From Thermodesulfovibrionia bacterium (lineage in GTDB: Bacteria; Nitrospirota; Thermodesulfovibrionia; UBA6902), in contig JAGVNU010000049.1 in the NCBI GenBank assembly GCA_020053105.1, positions 1-56,916 on the forward strand: a DNA stretch of 56,916 bases, given 5' to 3'. Shown here one piece after another: positions 1 to 7,858 of the stretch. Under the pieces are notes generated by a model. It was not told the DNA's origin. It searched no databases and was given only the letters and a program-made list of their open reading frames with translations. A program made the position numbers and the translations under genes. How positions within the stretch are numbered: position 1 is the first letter of the stretch; every line of letters begins with the position of its first letter.

Positions 1-1681
1 CAATGATTTCCATGAAGCGGTAAATATTATTATTTTCATCCAGTTCAGGGATCGTGGTTACCCTGATAAATTTATCTTTTATGGGCCGTTCCATTGTTAT
101 AGGCTTTTTAGAGGAAGTACACTCCCCTCTTTTGCAGAAAGAGCATATTTTCTCAGGCCCCCTCTTTGCCGGATCATAAGCATATTCACCCACTGCGTCA
201 TAACATATTTTCCCGGTCAATTCTCCTTCGCTGAATCCCGTAAAGTCATTGAAAAACTTATTTGAGCTGATAATCCTGAATGAATCATCAATATAGACAA
301 TGCCGACAGGGAAATTCTCGAATATGGTTTTCAGCTGCAGCAGAAGGGCCGATTCCCTCTCTGCTGATATTACCTGTTCCGTGATATCGTTATAAACCGA
401 AATGAGTTCACCGGTTGATAACCTGTAGATATGATTGTCCCTCCAGCCGCTGATCCTCGGGTCATTGTAATACCATACGGCATGACGCTCGGTTTTTCCG
501 GTCTTCCATACTTTCAGAAACACGTCAAAGAGCCCTGATTCCTTTACCCCGGGGAATACCATGGTCACTTTTTTCCCTATAATGTCTTCTTTGCTTATTT
601 TATCAATAAGTTCTCCTGCCCGGTTGAAATCCTTAATGACAAAATCATCACCATTTTCAATGGCTTCATATACTGTAATGCCGCTGCTCATGTAATTGAA
701 GAGTTCCATGTACCGTCTTTCACTCGCCCTCAGGGCATCTTCAGTCCTCCGGCGTTCCATGATTTCATTCCGGAGAAGGTCGATGGCGGATGTCAGTTCA
801 GACGTCCTGTCTTCCACCAGCACGGTAAGTTTTTCACGGTGCCTAAGCAGCTCTTCTTCTGTTAATTTATGCTCGGTGATGTCCCTTACGACCTTGACTG
901 CTGCTATTATTTTCCCTCCCGGGTCTCTAAGGGGAGAGGAGGTCAGCTCATAGCACAAGGTCCTGTTTTCAGTGGTTATGCTTCTTTCTGTTTTGTGAAT
1001 TTTCCCGTCGTTGAAAGACATTTCAACAGGACAACCTTCACAGATGGAATCTCTTCCTTCATATGCCTTATAGCAGTACTCGCCGACATGGTCGCCGGCC
1101 AAATTTTTCTGTATCTGATTTTCATAACTTATTTTATAATTGGTATCCTGCAGGATGACCCCATCGCCTATACCTGCAATAATCGCTTTTGTCTTGGCTT
1201 CTTCTTCCTGTGCCTTTGAAACAGCAGACTGCAGCTTCTTGTCTGTCCTGTGTTTGATGAGGGCGATCTCGATAGCATAATGCAGTTCGTTGTTCCCGAC
1301 GGGTTTTATCAGATATCCGTATGGTTCTGTCTGTGTCGCCTGCTTCAGGGTCTCTTCATTTGAATGTGCCGTAAGATATATGACCGGGATACTGCCTTTT
1401 GTCCGAATCTGTCCTGCCGCTTCAATGCCGCTTGTATTCCCTGATAGGGCGATGTCCATAAGCACTAAATCCGGACTTCTCTCCTGCGCCATGAGAACGG
1501 CTTCTTCGCCTGAAGCCGCTATAGAGGTGACCCGATATCCTATTTTCTCGAGTTGCCTCTGCAGTTCTAACGCTATGATTGCCTCATCTTCAACTATAAG
1601 GATATTGGGTTTGGCAGAATAATTATTATTACTGAGGGCTGAGAGGTGTTCTGAAGTTGTTAAGAGCTTTATTTTTTCCAA
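1..1681 (-). CDS. Receiver/multi-PAS sensor protein, 3' part beyond window edge
   Basis: The reading frame is open from the left edge to a TTG at 1679-1681; an in-frame TGA lies further upstream and no ATG is available, so TTG is the only reasonable start. About 560 residues are visible. Residues 26-150 form a response-regulator receiver (NILIVEDE, LVLMDIAL for the phospho-Asp, YLIKP for the conserved Lys). A PAS domain with a CEGCPVE cysteine pair follows, then a coiled coil (about 290-345) and two more PAS domains, the last with KICSFCKRGEC. A kinase domain probably follows outside the window, but that is not seen. The first PAS resembles the one in the kinase at 22390-24201, including the CxxCPVE motif. 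Likely a cytoplasmic two-component relay protein; its signal is unknown, and the cysteines might sense redox or bind metal. Confidence 0.82.
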   Translation of the reverse strand, partial: MEKIKLLTTSEHLSALSNNNYSAKPNILIVEDEAIIALELQRQLEKIGYRVTSIAASGEEAVLMAQERSPDLVLMDIALSGNTSGIEAAGQIRTKGSIPVIYLTAHSNEETLKQATQTEPYGYLIKPVGNNELHYAIEIALIKHRTDKKLQSAVSKAQEEEAKTKAIIAGIGDGVILQDTNYKISYENQIQKNLAGDHVGEYCYKAYEGRDSICEGCPVEMSFNDGKIHKTERSITTENRTLCYELTSSPLRDPGGKIIAAVKVVRDITEHKLTEEELLRHREKLTVLVEDRTSELTSAIDLLRNEIMERRRTEDALRASERRYMELFNYMSSGITVYEAIENGDDFVIKDFNRAGELIDKISKEDIIGKKVTMVFPGVKESGLFDVFLKVWKTGKTERHAVWYYNDPRISGWRDNHIYRLSTGELISVYNDITEQVISAERESALLLQLKTIFENFPVGIVYIDDSFRIISSNKFFNDFTGFSEGELTGKICYDAVGEYAYDPAKRGPEKICSFCKRGECTSSKKPITMERPIKDKFIRVTTIPELDENNNIYRFMEII

Positions 1682-1721
1682 TGTATTGTAACTCTGTTCT
1701 TTATAATTATAGTGCGGTCAA

Positions 1722-1949
1722 TTAAAAGAATTTTTCGAAGCGCTTCTGCTCAGCCTGGCTGAAACAAACGAATTCATTGCCTTATTCATTATATCATCAA
1801 TTGCGCCGGTCCCATATCATATAAAGTAATGCGTACATAAAACTATAACAATTATGTTTGCGGTGTCAACATAATTATAGTTCCGGGGCATATCCGCACA
1901 GCTTTAATTAAAAGAATTCCTCGAAGCGCTGCTGCTGGGTCTGTTCAAT
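1722..1949 (-). repeat. Duplicated chemoreceptor-tail-like remnant in intergenic region
   Basis: The 331-bp gap upstream of the first gene holds two similar segments, 1722-1766 and 1908-1949. Read on the minus strand they end in RFEKFF-stop and RFEEFF-stop, preceded by Gln-rich residues. Each is followed (minus strand) by the same ACTATAATTAT box (1703-1713 and 1871-1881). The endings recall acidic/aromatic C-termini of chemoreceptors such as DDEFEKF of the MCP at 15527-17233. Inference: remnants of lost receptor genes, or one remnant duplicated with its downstream promoter box. No other gene is seen in this gap. Confidence 0.4.
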
Positions 1950-2012
1950 TACTCCCGTTGGCGTGGGAGAGCAATGGCAGGATGACTTGGCCGGAATGAA
2001 CAGGGGGAATAT

Positions 2013-2246
2013 TTATTTATTATAACGAGAATAGATTTCTCTCCTGGCCGGGCATTTACAGATATGTGAATATCCAAAAGACATATAGTAGCTGCACATC
2101 ATTTTAGGGTTCTTGATAAACAGTATATTCTTGTCGAAGTGCGATTCAACTTCACAAAGGCATTTGCCTTCGCCATGCAGGCAGGAGTAATTGTCCCTGC
2201 ACTGATCGGTCTTGTTTAATATGTCTGAATTAATGTCGAATTTCAT
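2013..2246 (-). CDS. Small cysteine-rich hypothetical protein (77 aa)
   Basis: Start ATG at 2246 is preceded by AGGGGAG seven bases away, a convincing ribosome site. The 77-residue product has seven cysteines (C..C, CLC, C, CKC patterns), no signal peptide and no membrane segment. I do not recognise the family. The Cys spacing would suit a metal or Fe-S site, but that is inference. It lies downstream of the response regulator at 2541-3125 on the same strand, separated by about 290 bp, so it may have its own promoter; no clear one was found. A sequence in its upstream region (about 2318-2345) resembles one upstream of the HTH gene at 9922-10146 (about 10265-10292). Confidence 0.6.
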   Translation of the reverse strand: MKFDINSDILNKTDQCRDNYSCLHGEGKCLCEVESHFDKNILFIKNPKMMCSYYMSFGYSHICKCPARREIYSRYNK

Positions 2247-2513
2247 CTGACTCCCCTGTTCTCCTGCATTTCTGACAAAGCAATGAATGAGGATTTTTGA
2301 TACAGAAATGTGAGCCTGACTTCAGCCATGTCCCATAAACAGGATGGAAAAGGTTTTTGGTTCCTGCCAATTGCCTTCAAAATAATTCCGGTCTTTCAGT
2401 TTTTATTACCTGCCAGTACTATGTGTTAACAGATTTCAGCATTAGGGGTCACCTGTAAGAAATTATAGGTACCTTAATGGAGCCGCCTATTGGCGTGAAC
2501 TAAAAGAGGTAGA

Positions 2514-2529
2514 AAGCGCTGAAGCGCTT
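2514..2529 (-). terminator. Possible terminator after response regulator
   Basis: Seven-base arms AAGCGCT and AGCGCTT separated by two bases lie just past the stop of the minus-strand response regulator, followed after a few bases by a pyrimidine-rich stretch ending in TTTT. The arm is itself palindromic and the U tract is interrupted, so confidence is low. Confidence 0.3.
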
Positions 2530-2540
2530 GATCAGGATGG

Positions 2541-3125
2541 TTACTCTGAATTGACGAGCCCCTGTTCAACGGCAATCGCAACGGCCTGGGTCCTGCTGAC
2601 GGCATTCAGCTTTTGCATGATGTTGGTAATGTGAAAGTTCACCGTGCTCTCGCCGATATTCAGAATCGATGATATTTCCCAGGAGCTCTTGCCTTTTTTT
2701 AACCAGTTGAGCACCTCTTTTTCCCTGAGGGAAAGAGCGGCGGATGGAGCATTATCGGCGGGCCGTCTTGTCTGTAGCGCCTTTTTGACGGCTGCGATTA
2801 TCTCGTCGTTATCGAAGGGTTTAGTGATATAGTCAAAGGCCCCGAGCTTCATGGCCTTTACAGCGTCCCTGATATCTCCATGACCGGTCAGCATGATGAT
2901 TATCATGTTCCTGTCTATTTCCTTGATCCTCTCCAGAAGCGTCATCCCGTCTATGCCGGGAAGCCTTATGTCCAGAAGGACCAAGTCCGGTGAATGGGTG
3001 CTGATCTCTTTAAGCGCGATTTTCCCGTTGCCTGCTGAAAAGGCCTCATATCCATTGGACCTTGCCAGATCGGAAAGTACTGCCCGCATGCCTTTGTCAT
3101 CGTCGATGATCAGGATTTTATGCAT
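2541..3125 (-). CDS. LuxR/FixJ-type response regulator
   Basis: Receiver domain (about residues 2-120: ILIIDDD acidic pocket, Asp52 in LLDIRLPG, Thr in MLTGHG, Lys in YITKPFD) joined to a GerE/LuxR helix-turn-helix (about 135-192, LSLREKEVLNWLKKG...STVNFHITNIMQKL). This is the FixJ layout, so it is expected to bind DNA after phosphorylation. Start taken at the ATG giving MHKILIIDDD; an upstream in-frame ATG at 3164 would add 13 residues, and neither has a clear ribosome site. It follows the radical SAM maturase after a short gap and probably ends its operon. The closest candidate partner is the hybrid kinase at 7859-9850. The HTH is very similar to the HTH-only protein at 9922-10146. Confidence 0.88.
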   Translation of the reverse strand: MHKILIIDDDKGMRAVLSDLARSNGYEAFSAGNGKIALKEISTHSPDLVLLDIRLPGIDGMTLLERIKEIDRNMIIIMLTGHGDIRDAVKAMKLGAFDYITKPFDNDEIIAAVKKALQTRRPADNAPSAALSLREKEVLNWLKKGKSSWEISSILNIGESTVNFHITNIMQKLNAVSRTQAVAIAVEQGLVNSE

Positions 3126-3205
3126 TTCATTAACGTATTGTTTGTTTTTATTATTAGGGAACATGGGGATTAATTCAAGGGTTTATTTCAGGACCGGGGA
3201 AATGT

Positions 3206-4525
3206 TTAATGAATCTGCCGGCTATCCTTACGCGGGGGTCGATATCTGATGTCCTGTTTTATCAGCGTCTCTAATGCGGCATCAAGGTAAGGTTTCCGGC
3301 AGTCAATTTTATCGACTCTTCCGTCTCTAACATATGACATGTACTGGCACCCTCCGAAACATAGGGGTAGGTAAACACATTCCCTGCACTCACTGTTTTT
3401 CCAGATGTCGCGTTTATGAGAATGGCGGTAATCGCTTAGGCCGGTTCGGAGGTCTCCGATCTCGAAATCTTTTTTACCGATGAATGAGTGGCATTTATAA
3501 ATGCCGCCGTCATAGTTCACTACGTAATAATCATCAACATCTATCTGACACGGCGACGGCATAACCTTTGAAGATTTGTAACCCCTTTTCAAAGCTTCCT
3601 CTCTTAACAGAGTGCCTGCCTGTGTCATCCAAGGTTCGTTTAATGACATTAATCCGTCTGTATAGTCTGCCAGGGAACTGACACCACCAGGATTTTTTAT
3701 CACCGGGGCGAACCTTACCTCGGATATCCTGTCCGGCGTAAGCCCTTCCTTGTCGAGATAATCAAAAAGCAGGGGGAACTTTTTATAATTGTCACTTGTG
3801 TAATTCCCGCCGATTATTATGTTTACGATATCGCATGTCTGTTTAAGATTTTCAATGATACTGTCAAAACTGCCCGCGCCTGATTTAAAGGGCCTGGTGG
3901 CGTTGTGTATCTCCGGAGGCCCGTCAATGGTTGTCTTGATGCCTGTCAAGCCTAATGATATCAGTTCTTCAGCATAACGCCTTTTAAAGAGAGAACCGTT
4001 CGTAACGAGGCTGAAGGAATATGTGACGCCCCTGTCTTTCGCAAAAGCTTTCATTTCTTCGGAGATGGCTTTGATCATGTCCATGCTGAGCATGGGCTCG
4101 CCGCCGAAAAAATCGATATTTATCGTCTTCTTTCTACCGGTAAACCTGTTCTTGATAAAGTCAACCAGCAGACCGGCTGTTTTATCCGTCATGTAAAGCT
4201 TCCCCTTCATGTCTCCTTCGTAGCAGTATACACAGTTAAAGTTGCAGTCGAGGTTCATCACAACGGTCATGTTCAGTGTCTGGTTCATCTCATTTATCTT
4301 ATCGAGAAATCCGAGCATTTCATTTTTTTCAGCATCAATGTCGGTGACGATCATGCCGAGTTTTGAGAGGGCAACTGAATGGTTAGCGGGGAGTGAGCCG
4401 TTCAGGATTGAGTTGAAGGTCTCTTCTCTTAGAAGGATTTTTGACGATTTTTTTGTGGAGTACATAAGAATGTATCCGGGTTTTTCGTCATATGGATAGA
4501 CTTTTACATAATGGGAAAGTTTCAT
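3206..4525 (-). CDS. Radical SAM/SPASM peptide maturase, geopeptide type
   Basis: 439 residues from the ATG at 4525 (MKLSHYVKVYPY). The longer in-frame extension to 4657 runs over the precursor gene and a hairpin and is rejected. Cys94, Cys98 and Cys101 (CNFNCVYC) bind the radical SAM cluster, and FFGGEP is the usual following motif. The C-terminal SPASM region carries SPCQ, YKCHSF, CRECVYLPLCFGGC and a last Cys, enough for auxiliary Fe-S clusters. Family knowledge: SPASM enzymes modify ribosomal peptides, making thioether or C-C links. The N-terminus recalls the geopeptide maturases named in Geobacter; that match is from memory. It follows the precursor gene by 58 bp. Its ribosome site is weak, consistent with lower expression than the precursor. 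Confidence 0.88.
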   Translation of the reverse strand: MKLSHYVKVYPYDEKPGYILMYSTKKSSKILLREETFNSILNGSLPANHSVALSKLGMIVTDIDAEKNEMLGFLDKINEMNQTLNMTVVMNLDCNFNCVYCYEGDMKGKLYMTDKTAGLLVDFIKNRFTGRKKTINIDFFGGEPMLSMDMIKAISEEMKAFAKDRGVTYSFSLVTNGSLFKRRYAEELISLGLTGIKTTIDGPPEIHNATRPFKSGAGSFDSIIENLKQTCDIVNIIIGGNYTSDNYKKFPLLFDYLDKEGLTPDRISEVRFAPVIKNPGGVSSLADYTDGLMSLNEPWMTQAGTLLREEALKRGYKSSKVMPSPCQIDVDDYYVVNYDGGIYKCHSFIGKKDFEIGDLRTGLSDYRHSHKRDIWKNSECRECVYLPLCFGGCQYMSYVRDGRVDKIDCRKPYLDAALETLIKQDIRYRPPRKDSRQIH

Positions 4526-4538
4526 TTTTAGGGACTGC

Positions 4539-4571
4539 AAAAAAAATTGGGGAGAGCCTCTGCCCTCCCCA
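4539..4571 (-). terminator. Hairpin with U-tract between precursor and maturase
   Basis: On the minus strand, TGGGGAG (4571-4565) and CTCCCCA (4554-4548) pair across a ten-base loop and are followed by eight T residues (4546-4539). This is a textbook intrinsic terminator in the gap between the 33-codon precursor and the maturase. Inference: it ends most transcripts after the precursor so that far more peptide than enzyme is made, as is common in RiPP operons. Confidence 0.8.
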
Positions 4572-4583
4572 TTTTCTGAATTC

Positions 4584-4685
4584 TTACTTGGTCGCTGACG
4601 GCATCGGTTTACAGCATGCAGGAAAGCCTGCAAGTTCCTCCATTTCAACTCCATCATCCAGTATAATGATGTCCTCTCGTTCCAT
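4584..4685 (-). CDS. Candidate RiPP precursor peptide (33 aa), geopeptide-like
   Basis: An ATG at 4685, five bases after AAGGAGGG, opens a 33-codon frame ending in TAA at 4584-4586. The first half is acidic (MEREDIIILDDGVEMEEL) and looks like a leader; the second half (AGFPACCKPMPSATK) is short, has a Cys-Cys pair and two Pro, and would be the core. It lies 70 bp after the TonB receptor and just before a radical SAM/SPASM enzyme, the classic place for a maturase substrate. The Cys pair and the small residues around it suit thioether formation, but the actual modification is unknown. Too short for ordinary gene finders. The strong ribosome site and the following hairpin support it as a real, highly expressed gene. 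Confidence 0.82.
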   Translation of the reverse strand: MEREDIIILDDGVEMEELAGFPACCKPMPSATK

Positions 4686-4755
4686 ATCTTCCCTCCTTAA
4701 CATTGCTTTAATGTACCTGTCAAAGACAGGATACTACAACACAATAGGGGAAAAG

Positions 4756-6711
4756 CTAAAATTCCAGTCTCGCACCTGCCTCGACCCACCTGCGGGGATT
4801 TTTTCTCAAATCCCAATAGTAGTAAGAACTGTTAAATATGTTGTGGGCTGTGAGGAATATTTCTGTGCCGAATCTGTCCGTAGAGAATATTTTTTTTGTA
4901 AGATTCAAGTCCCATATGAATTTGTCGTATCTTGGATTATCATCAGGGTAGTCAGTATTGTCCCACCATGTATAATTACCTGCAAGCTGTGCGGAAAGGG
5001 ATTTCATGTCATTGTATTTAACGGTAATGTTATAGTCGTAAATTGACTTAACGTTTTCTTTGTCAGGAGTGTCAGTGAGAATCTTTCTCCGCAAGGAGGA
5101 GAAGCCGGCTTTCAGGGACACATTGTAAAAAGGGACTGTTTCCATGTCGAGTTCCACCCCTGTACGTCGGGTCTCTCCAGTGTTGGTATGAAAGACATTC
5201 CCGGTAGTCTCGTTTGTCTCCGTTTGCATTTCATCCGTCACGTTGTGCTGGAAAAAGACAACCCTGGCGTTTAAGTACTCTGATATCAAAGTCTCTGCTC
5301 CTGTCTGGTATGACCAAACTTTCTCAGGCTTGAGTGAAGGATTCGGCTCATAGCCCAAACTTGCGCCGGATGTATAGGAAAGCGGCGATATATTGAAACC
5401 CTTTGCCACAGAGGCCCTGAGAATTGTTTTTTCGCCGAGTTTATAAGTTGCGCCGATACTCGGGCTTGTAAAGTCCCCGCTGATATTGTTATCGTCATAT
5501 CTCAGTCCCGGGGTAATGGCGAACTTGCCGATGGACATTGTGTCATTTACAAATACCGCCCATTTGCTGATACCCGGCTGGTTTTCGAAAGTCCCCAGGC
5601 CGTATCCGGTATAATCATCTGTCTGATTGAGTTTGCCGTGGCTGATGTCCCATCCCAGGACCGCGTTATGCATATGATTAATATATACAAGCTTGACGCT
5701 GCCTCCCTGTTTTTTTTCGGTCATGTTTGATTCGTAGAGCAATTCCCCGCCTGATAATGTCTCTATATGCAAAACGAACTTTTGCCTGATTTCATATAAC
5801 GACGCTTCAATATCGAGATTATCAGTAATTGAGGCGACAAGAGTTCCGGTTGTAAAAGAAGCACGATCTGTTCTTGGTGTGCGAGTGTCATCGTTAATAC
5901 TATCTTCCATGTTAAGGTTATTATCGCTGTAACCACCGGTCAACATGAATCTTACGTCCTTATGAAGTTGTACATCGATCTTTCCATAAAGGCTGTCTCT
6001 CTCAAAATATCTGTTATACCTGAAGCCGTCGGAGTCCTGTCTTCCTGTGTAAAGATAGTACCCGACAATCCCAGCCTTGCCGGAGACCTCAGCGTTGTAG
6101 TCCTGCGAATGTCTTTCCCCATATGACGCGCTTACCATCCCGGATGGCACTTGAGTGTCCGTGGTATCCTTTGTCACGATATTGATCACGCCCCCAAGTG
6201 AAGATCCCCATACTGATGAAGCCGGGCCTTTTATTATCTCCAGGCGCTTGATTATGCCGACCGGGATCGTAGTTGTAACAGGCGTCCCATTGGACATAAA
6301 ATTCCATGGCATACCGTCCAGCAAAACAAGCACCCTTTTTTCGTCAACATTTGCATCGCTTCCCTGGATGTAGAGAGACCCGATTTTGAAAAAATCATTT
6401 ACCGAATAATCGATATATATACCTGTCACCCTTTCAAGCACTTCAGAAAGTGTATGCGCGTTCATAGCCACGATTTCCTCATCTGTAACTATACTCATGT
6501 TTTCGGCGACCTGTGAGAGCAGTTTAGGCGTCCTTGTCGGTGCAATAACAAGCTCATCTTCCTTGAAATACATCCTTAGCATCTTCATCTCCTCTTCTGT
6601 CTGGGCAGAGGCAAAGGCCGGGAAAAACAGGATGGCGCTTAAAAAGAATAACGTTTTATAAAATGCAAGATGACGTGAATACGTTCCGCGGTAAAGGGTT
6701 TTCCCCGGCAT
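4756..6711 (-). CDS. TonB-dependent outer-membrane receptor
   Basis: 651 residues: signal peptide (about 1-36, cleaved near ASAQ), a TonB-box-like DELVIAPTRTP, a plug domain (about 55-170, with VLVLLDGMP, IIKRLEIIKGPASSVWG and GGVINIVTK) and a 22-strand barrel ending in Phe (VEAGARLEF), the usual outer-membrane protein ending. Such receptors import large or scarce ligands, such as metal chelates, corrinoids or peptides, using TonB energy. First gene of the operon with the precursor peptide and maturase, preceded by a good promoter (6789-6817). Inference: it either imports the finished peptide, perhaps carrying a metal, or takes up the nutrient that the locus monitors. The ATG at 6711 follows GAAAGGATGGG. 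Confidence 0.9.
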   Translation of the reverse strand: MPGKTLYRGTYSRHLAFYKTLFFLSAILFFPAFASAQTEEEMKMLRMYFKEDELVIAPTRTPKLLSQVAENMSIVTDEEIVAMNAHTLSEVLERVTGIYIDYSVNDFFKIGSLYIQGSDANVDEKRVLVLLDGMPWNFMSNGTPVTTTIPVGIIKRLEIIKGPASSVWGSSLGGVINIVTKDTTDTQVPSGMVSASYGERHSQDYNAEVSGKAGIVGYYLYTGRQDSDGFRYNRYFERDSLYGKIDVQLHKDVRFMLTGGYSDNNLNMEDSINDDTRTPRTDRASFTTGTLVASITDNLDIEASLYEIRQKFVLHIETLSGGELLYESNMTEKKQGGSVKLVYINHMHNAVLGWDISHGKLNQTDDYTGYGLGTFENQPGISKWAVFVNDTMSIGKFAITPGLRYDDNNISGDFTSPSIGATYKLGEKTILRASVAKGFNISPLSYTSGASLGYEPNPSLKPEKVWSYQTGAETLISEYLNARVVFFQHNVTDEMQTETNETTGNVFHTNTGETRRTGVELDMETVPFYNVSLKAGFSSLRRKILTDTPDKENVKSIYDYNITVKYNDMKSLSAQLAGNYTWWDNTDYPDDNPRYDKFIWDLNLTKKIFSTDRFGTEIFLTAHNIFNSSYYYWDLRKNPRRWVEAGARLEF

Positions 6712-6788
6712 TAAGTTCCCATCCTTTCAGTAGCTATAATTTCTTACAGGTGTTTTATTGAAAAAACATAATATAAAATTAATGCATA

Positions 6789-6817
6789 ATTATAATTGCC
6801 GAATGAATTAATTGCAA
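6789..6817 (-). promoter_or_regulatory. Promoter of the TonB/peptide operon
   Basis: On the minus strand, TTGCAA (6817-6812) and TATAAT (6794-6789) are 17 bp apart, a good sigma-70 arrangement about 75 bp before the TonB receptor start. Confidence 0.65.
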
Positions 6818-6824
6818 TTAATTC
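6805..6824. promoter_or_regulatory. 20-bp perfect palindrome over the -35 box (putative operator)
   Basis: GAATTAATTGCAATTAATTC is a perfect 20-bp palindrome that includes the -35 hexamer of the operon promoter. A dimeric regulator bound here would block that promoter; it could also affect the divergent gene starting at 6941. The regulator is unknown. Confidence 0.5.
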
Positions 6825-6940
6825 CTGTAGTTTAAATACTTATTGATCGGGGACAGTTACCTGCCGGTAGAACGTCAAAATGTTAGAATAGACTGTCTCC
6901 CGACCGATTAATCAGGGAACGGACTGTAAACAACAGAAAG

Positions 6941-7855
6941 ATGAAATCCGGACCAAGAAATTTCTGCCGCACCATATTTATGGTGTTTTTTGTTTTTATT
7001 CCCTCGCTTGCATTCTCCGCCAACGTTGTTTCCGTCCAGAGCATCAGCATCGCCCCATATAATGAGGCCTTCAAGGGGCTGAAAAGCGCCTGCAACTGTG
7101 ACCCGAATCAATTCATCCTTTCCGAACTAAAGGGATATGATGTTGTAAAAGAACTACGAAGAGAAAGACCCAGCGTAATTGTCGCTATCGGCAGCGGCGC
7201 CCTTGAGAAAATAAGCGCAATAAAGGACATCCCTATTGTTCATCTGATGGCCCTTGATGCCAAATCCGTTATTGCCGGTAAATCCAACATCTCAGGCGTC
7301 AGTATGGATATCCCCCCGGACAAACAACTGGCCCTTATCCGTCAGGCCCTTCCGGAGATAGATTATATCGGGCTCCTTTACAGTTCAGCGCAGAAGGGCG
7401 TTTTTGTTGAAAAGGCAAAGGCAGCGGCCGAATCAGCAGGCATCAGGCTGACCGCGAATGAAGTCAGAAATCCGAGGGAGGTCTCTGATCAGTTAAATCT
7501 GATGACAGGGAAAGTAAAGGCCTTCTGGATGCTGCCGGATGTAAGTGTTATCACGCCTGAAACCGTTGAGATACTTTTTCTCTACACTCTGAAACACAGG
7601 CTGCCGGTAATCACTTTTTCCAGCAAGTTTCTTGAAATGGGCGCACTTATGTCTCTTGAAGTAGACCCTTATGACATGGGGGTGCAGGCCGCTGAAATCA
7701 TCTCCAGGATTCTTTCAGGCACTGATGCGAGACAAATTCCTGATAGCAACCCGAGAAAGATAAATATAACGATCAATGACAGGACAGCCAAGAAATTAGG
7801 TCTTAAGATCGGTAAGGAAATACTAAACAAGGCAAGGGTAATTAACCGGGATTAA
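6941..7855 (+). CDS. Periplasmic substrate-binding protein (ABC_sub_bind family)
   Basis: 304 residues with a signal peptide (about 1-27, ending LAFSA) and the two-lobed periplasmic-binding fold of the TrpX-like/ABC substrate-binding family (DUF534 group): VVKELRRERPSVIVAIGSGAL, IPIVHLMALDA, IDYIGLLYS and LMSLEVDPYDMGVQAAEIISRIL are typical stretches. Normally such a protein feeds an ABC permease, but no permease or ATPase gene lies nearby. The next gene, three bases on, is a hybrid histidine kinase with a large periplasmic loop. Inference: this protein presents a small ligand to that kinase rather than to a transporter. Divergent from the TonB/peptide operon. The ribosome site is weak (ACAGAAAG). 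Confidence 0.85.
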   Translation: MKSGPRNFCRTIFMVFFVFIPSLAFSANVVSVQSISIAPYNEAFKGLKSACNCDPNQFILSELKGYDVVKELRRERPSVIVAIGSGALEKISAIKDIPIVHLMALDAKSVIAGKSNISGVSMDIPPDKQLALIRQALPEIDYIGLLYSSAQKGVFVEKAKAAAESAGIRLTANEVRNPREVSDQLNLMTGKVKAFWMLPDVSVITPETVEILFLYTLKHRLPVITFSSKFLEMGALMSLEVDPYDMGVQAAEIISRILSGTDARQIPDSNPRKINITINDRTAKKLGLKIGKEILNKARVINRD

Positions 7856-7858
7856 TAT

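Noticed and set aside
4526..4657. 44-residue N-terminal extension of the radical SAM protein
   Set aside because: It runs out of frame over the precursor gene and through the terminator hairpin, and the homologous N-terminus begins at MKLSHYV.
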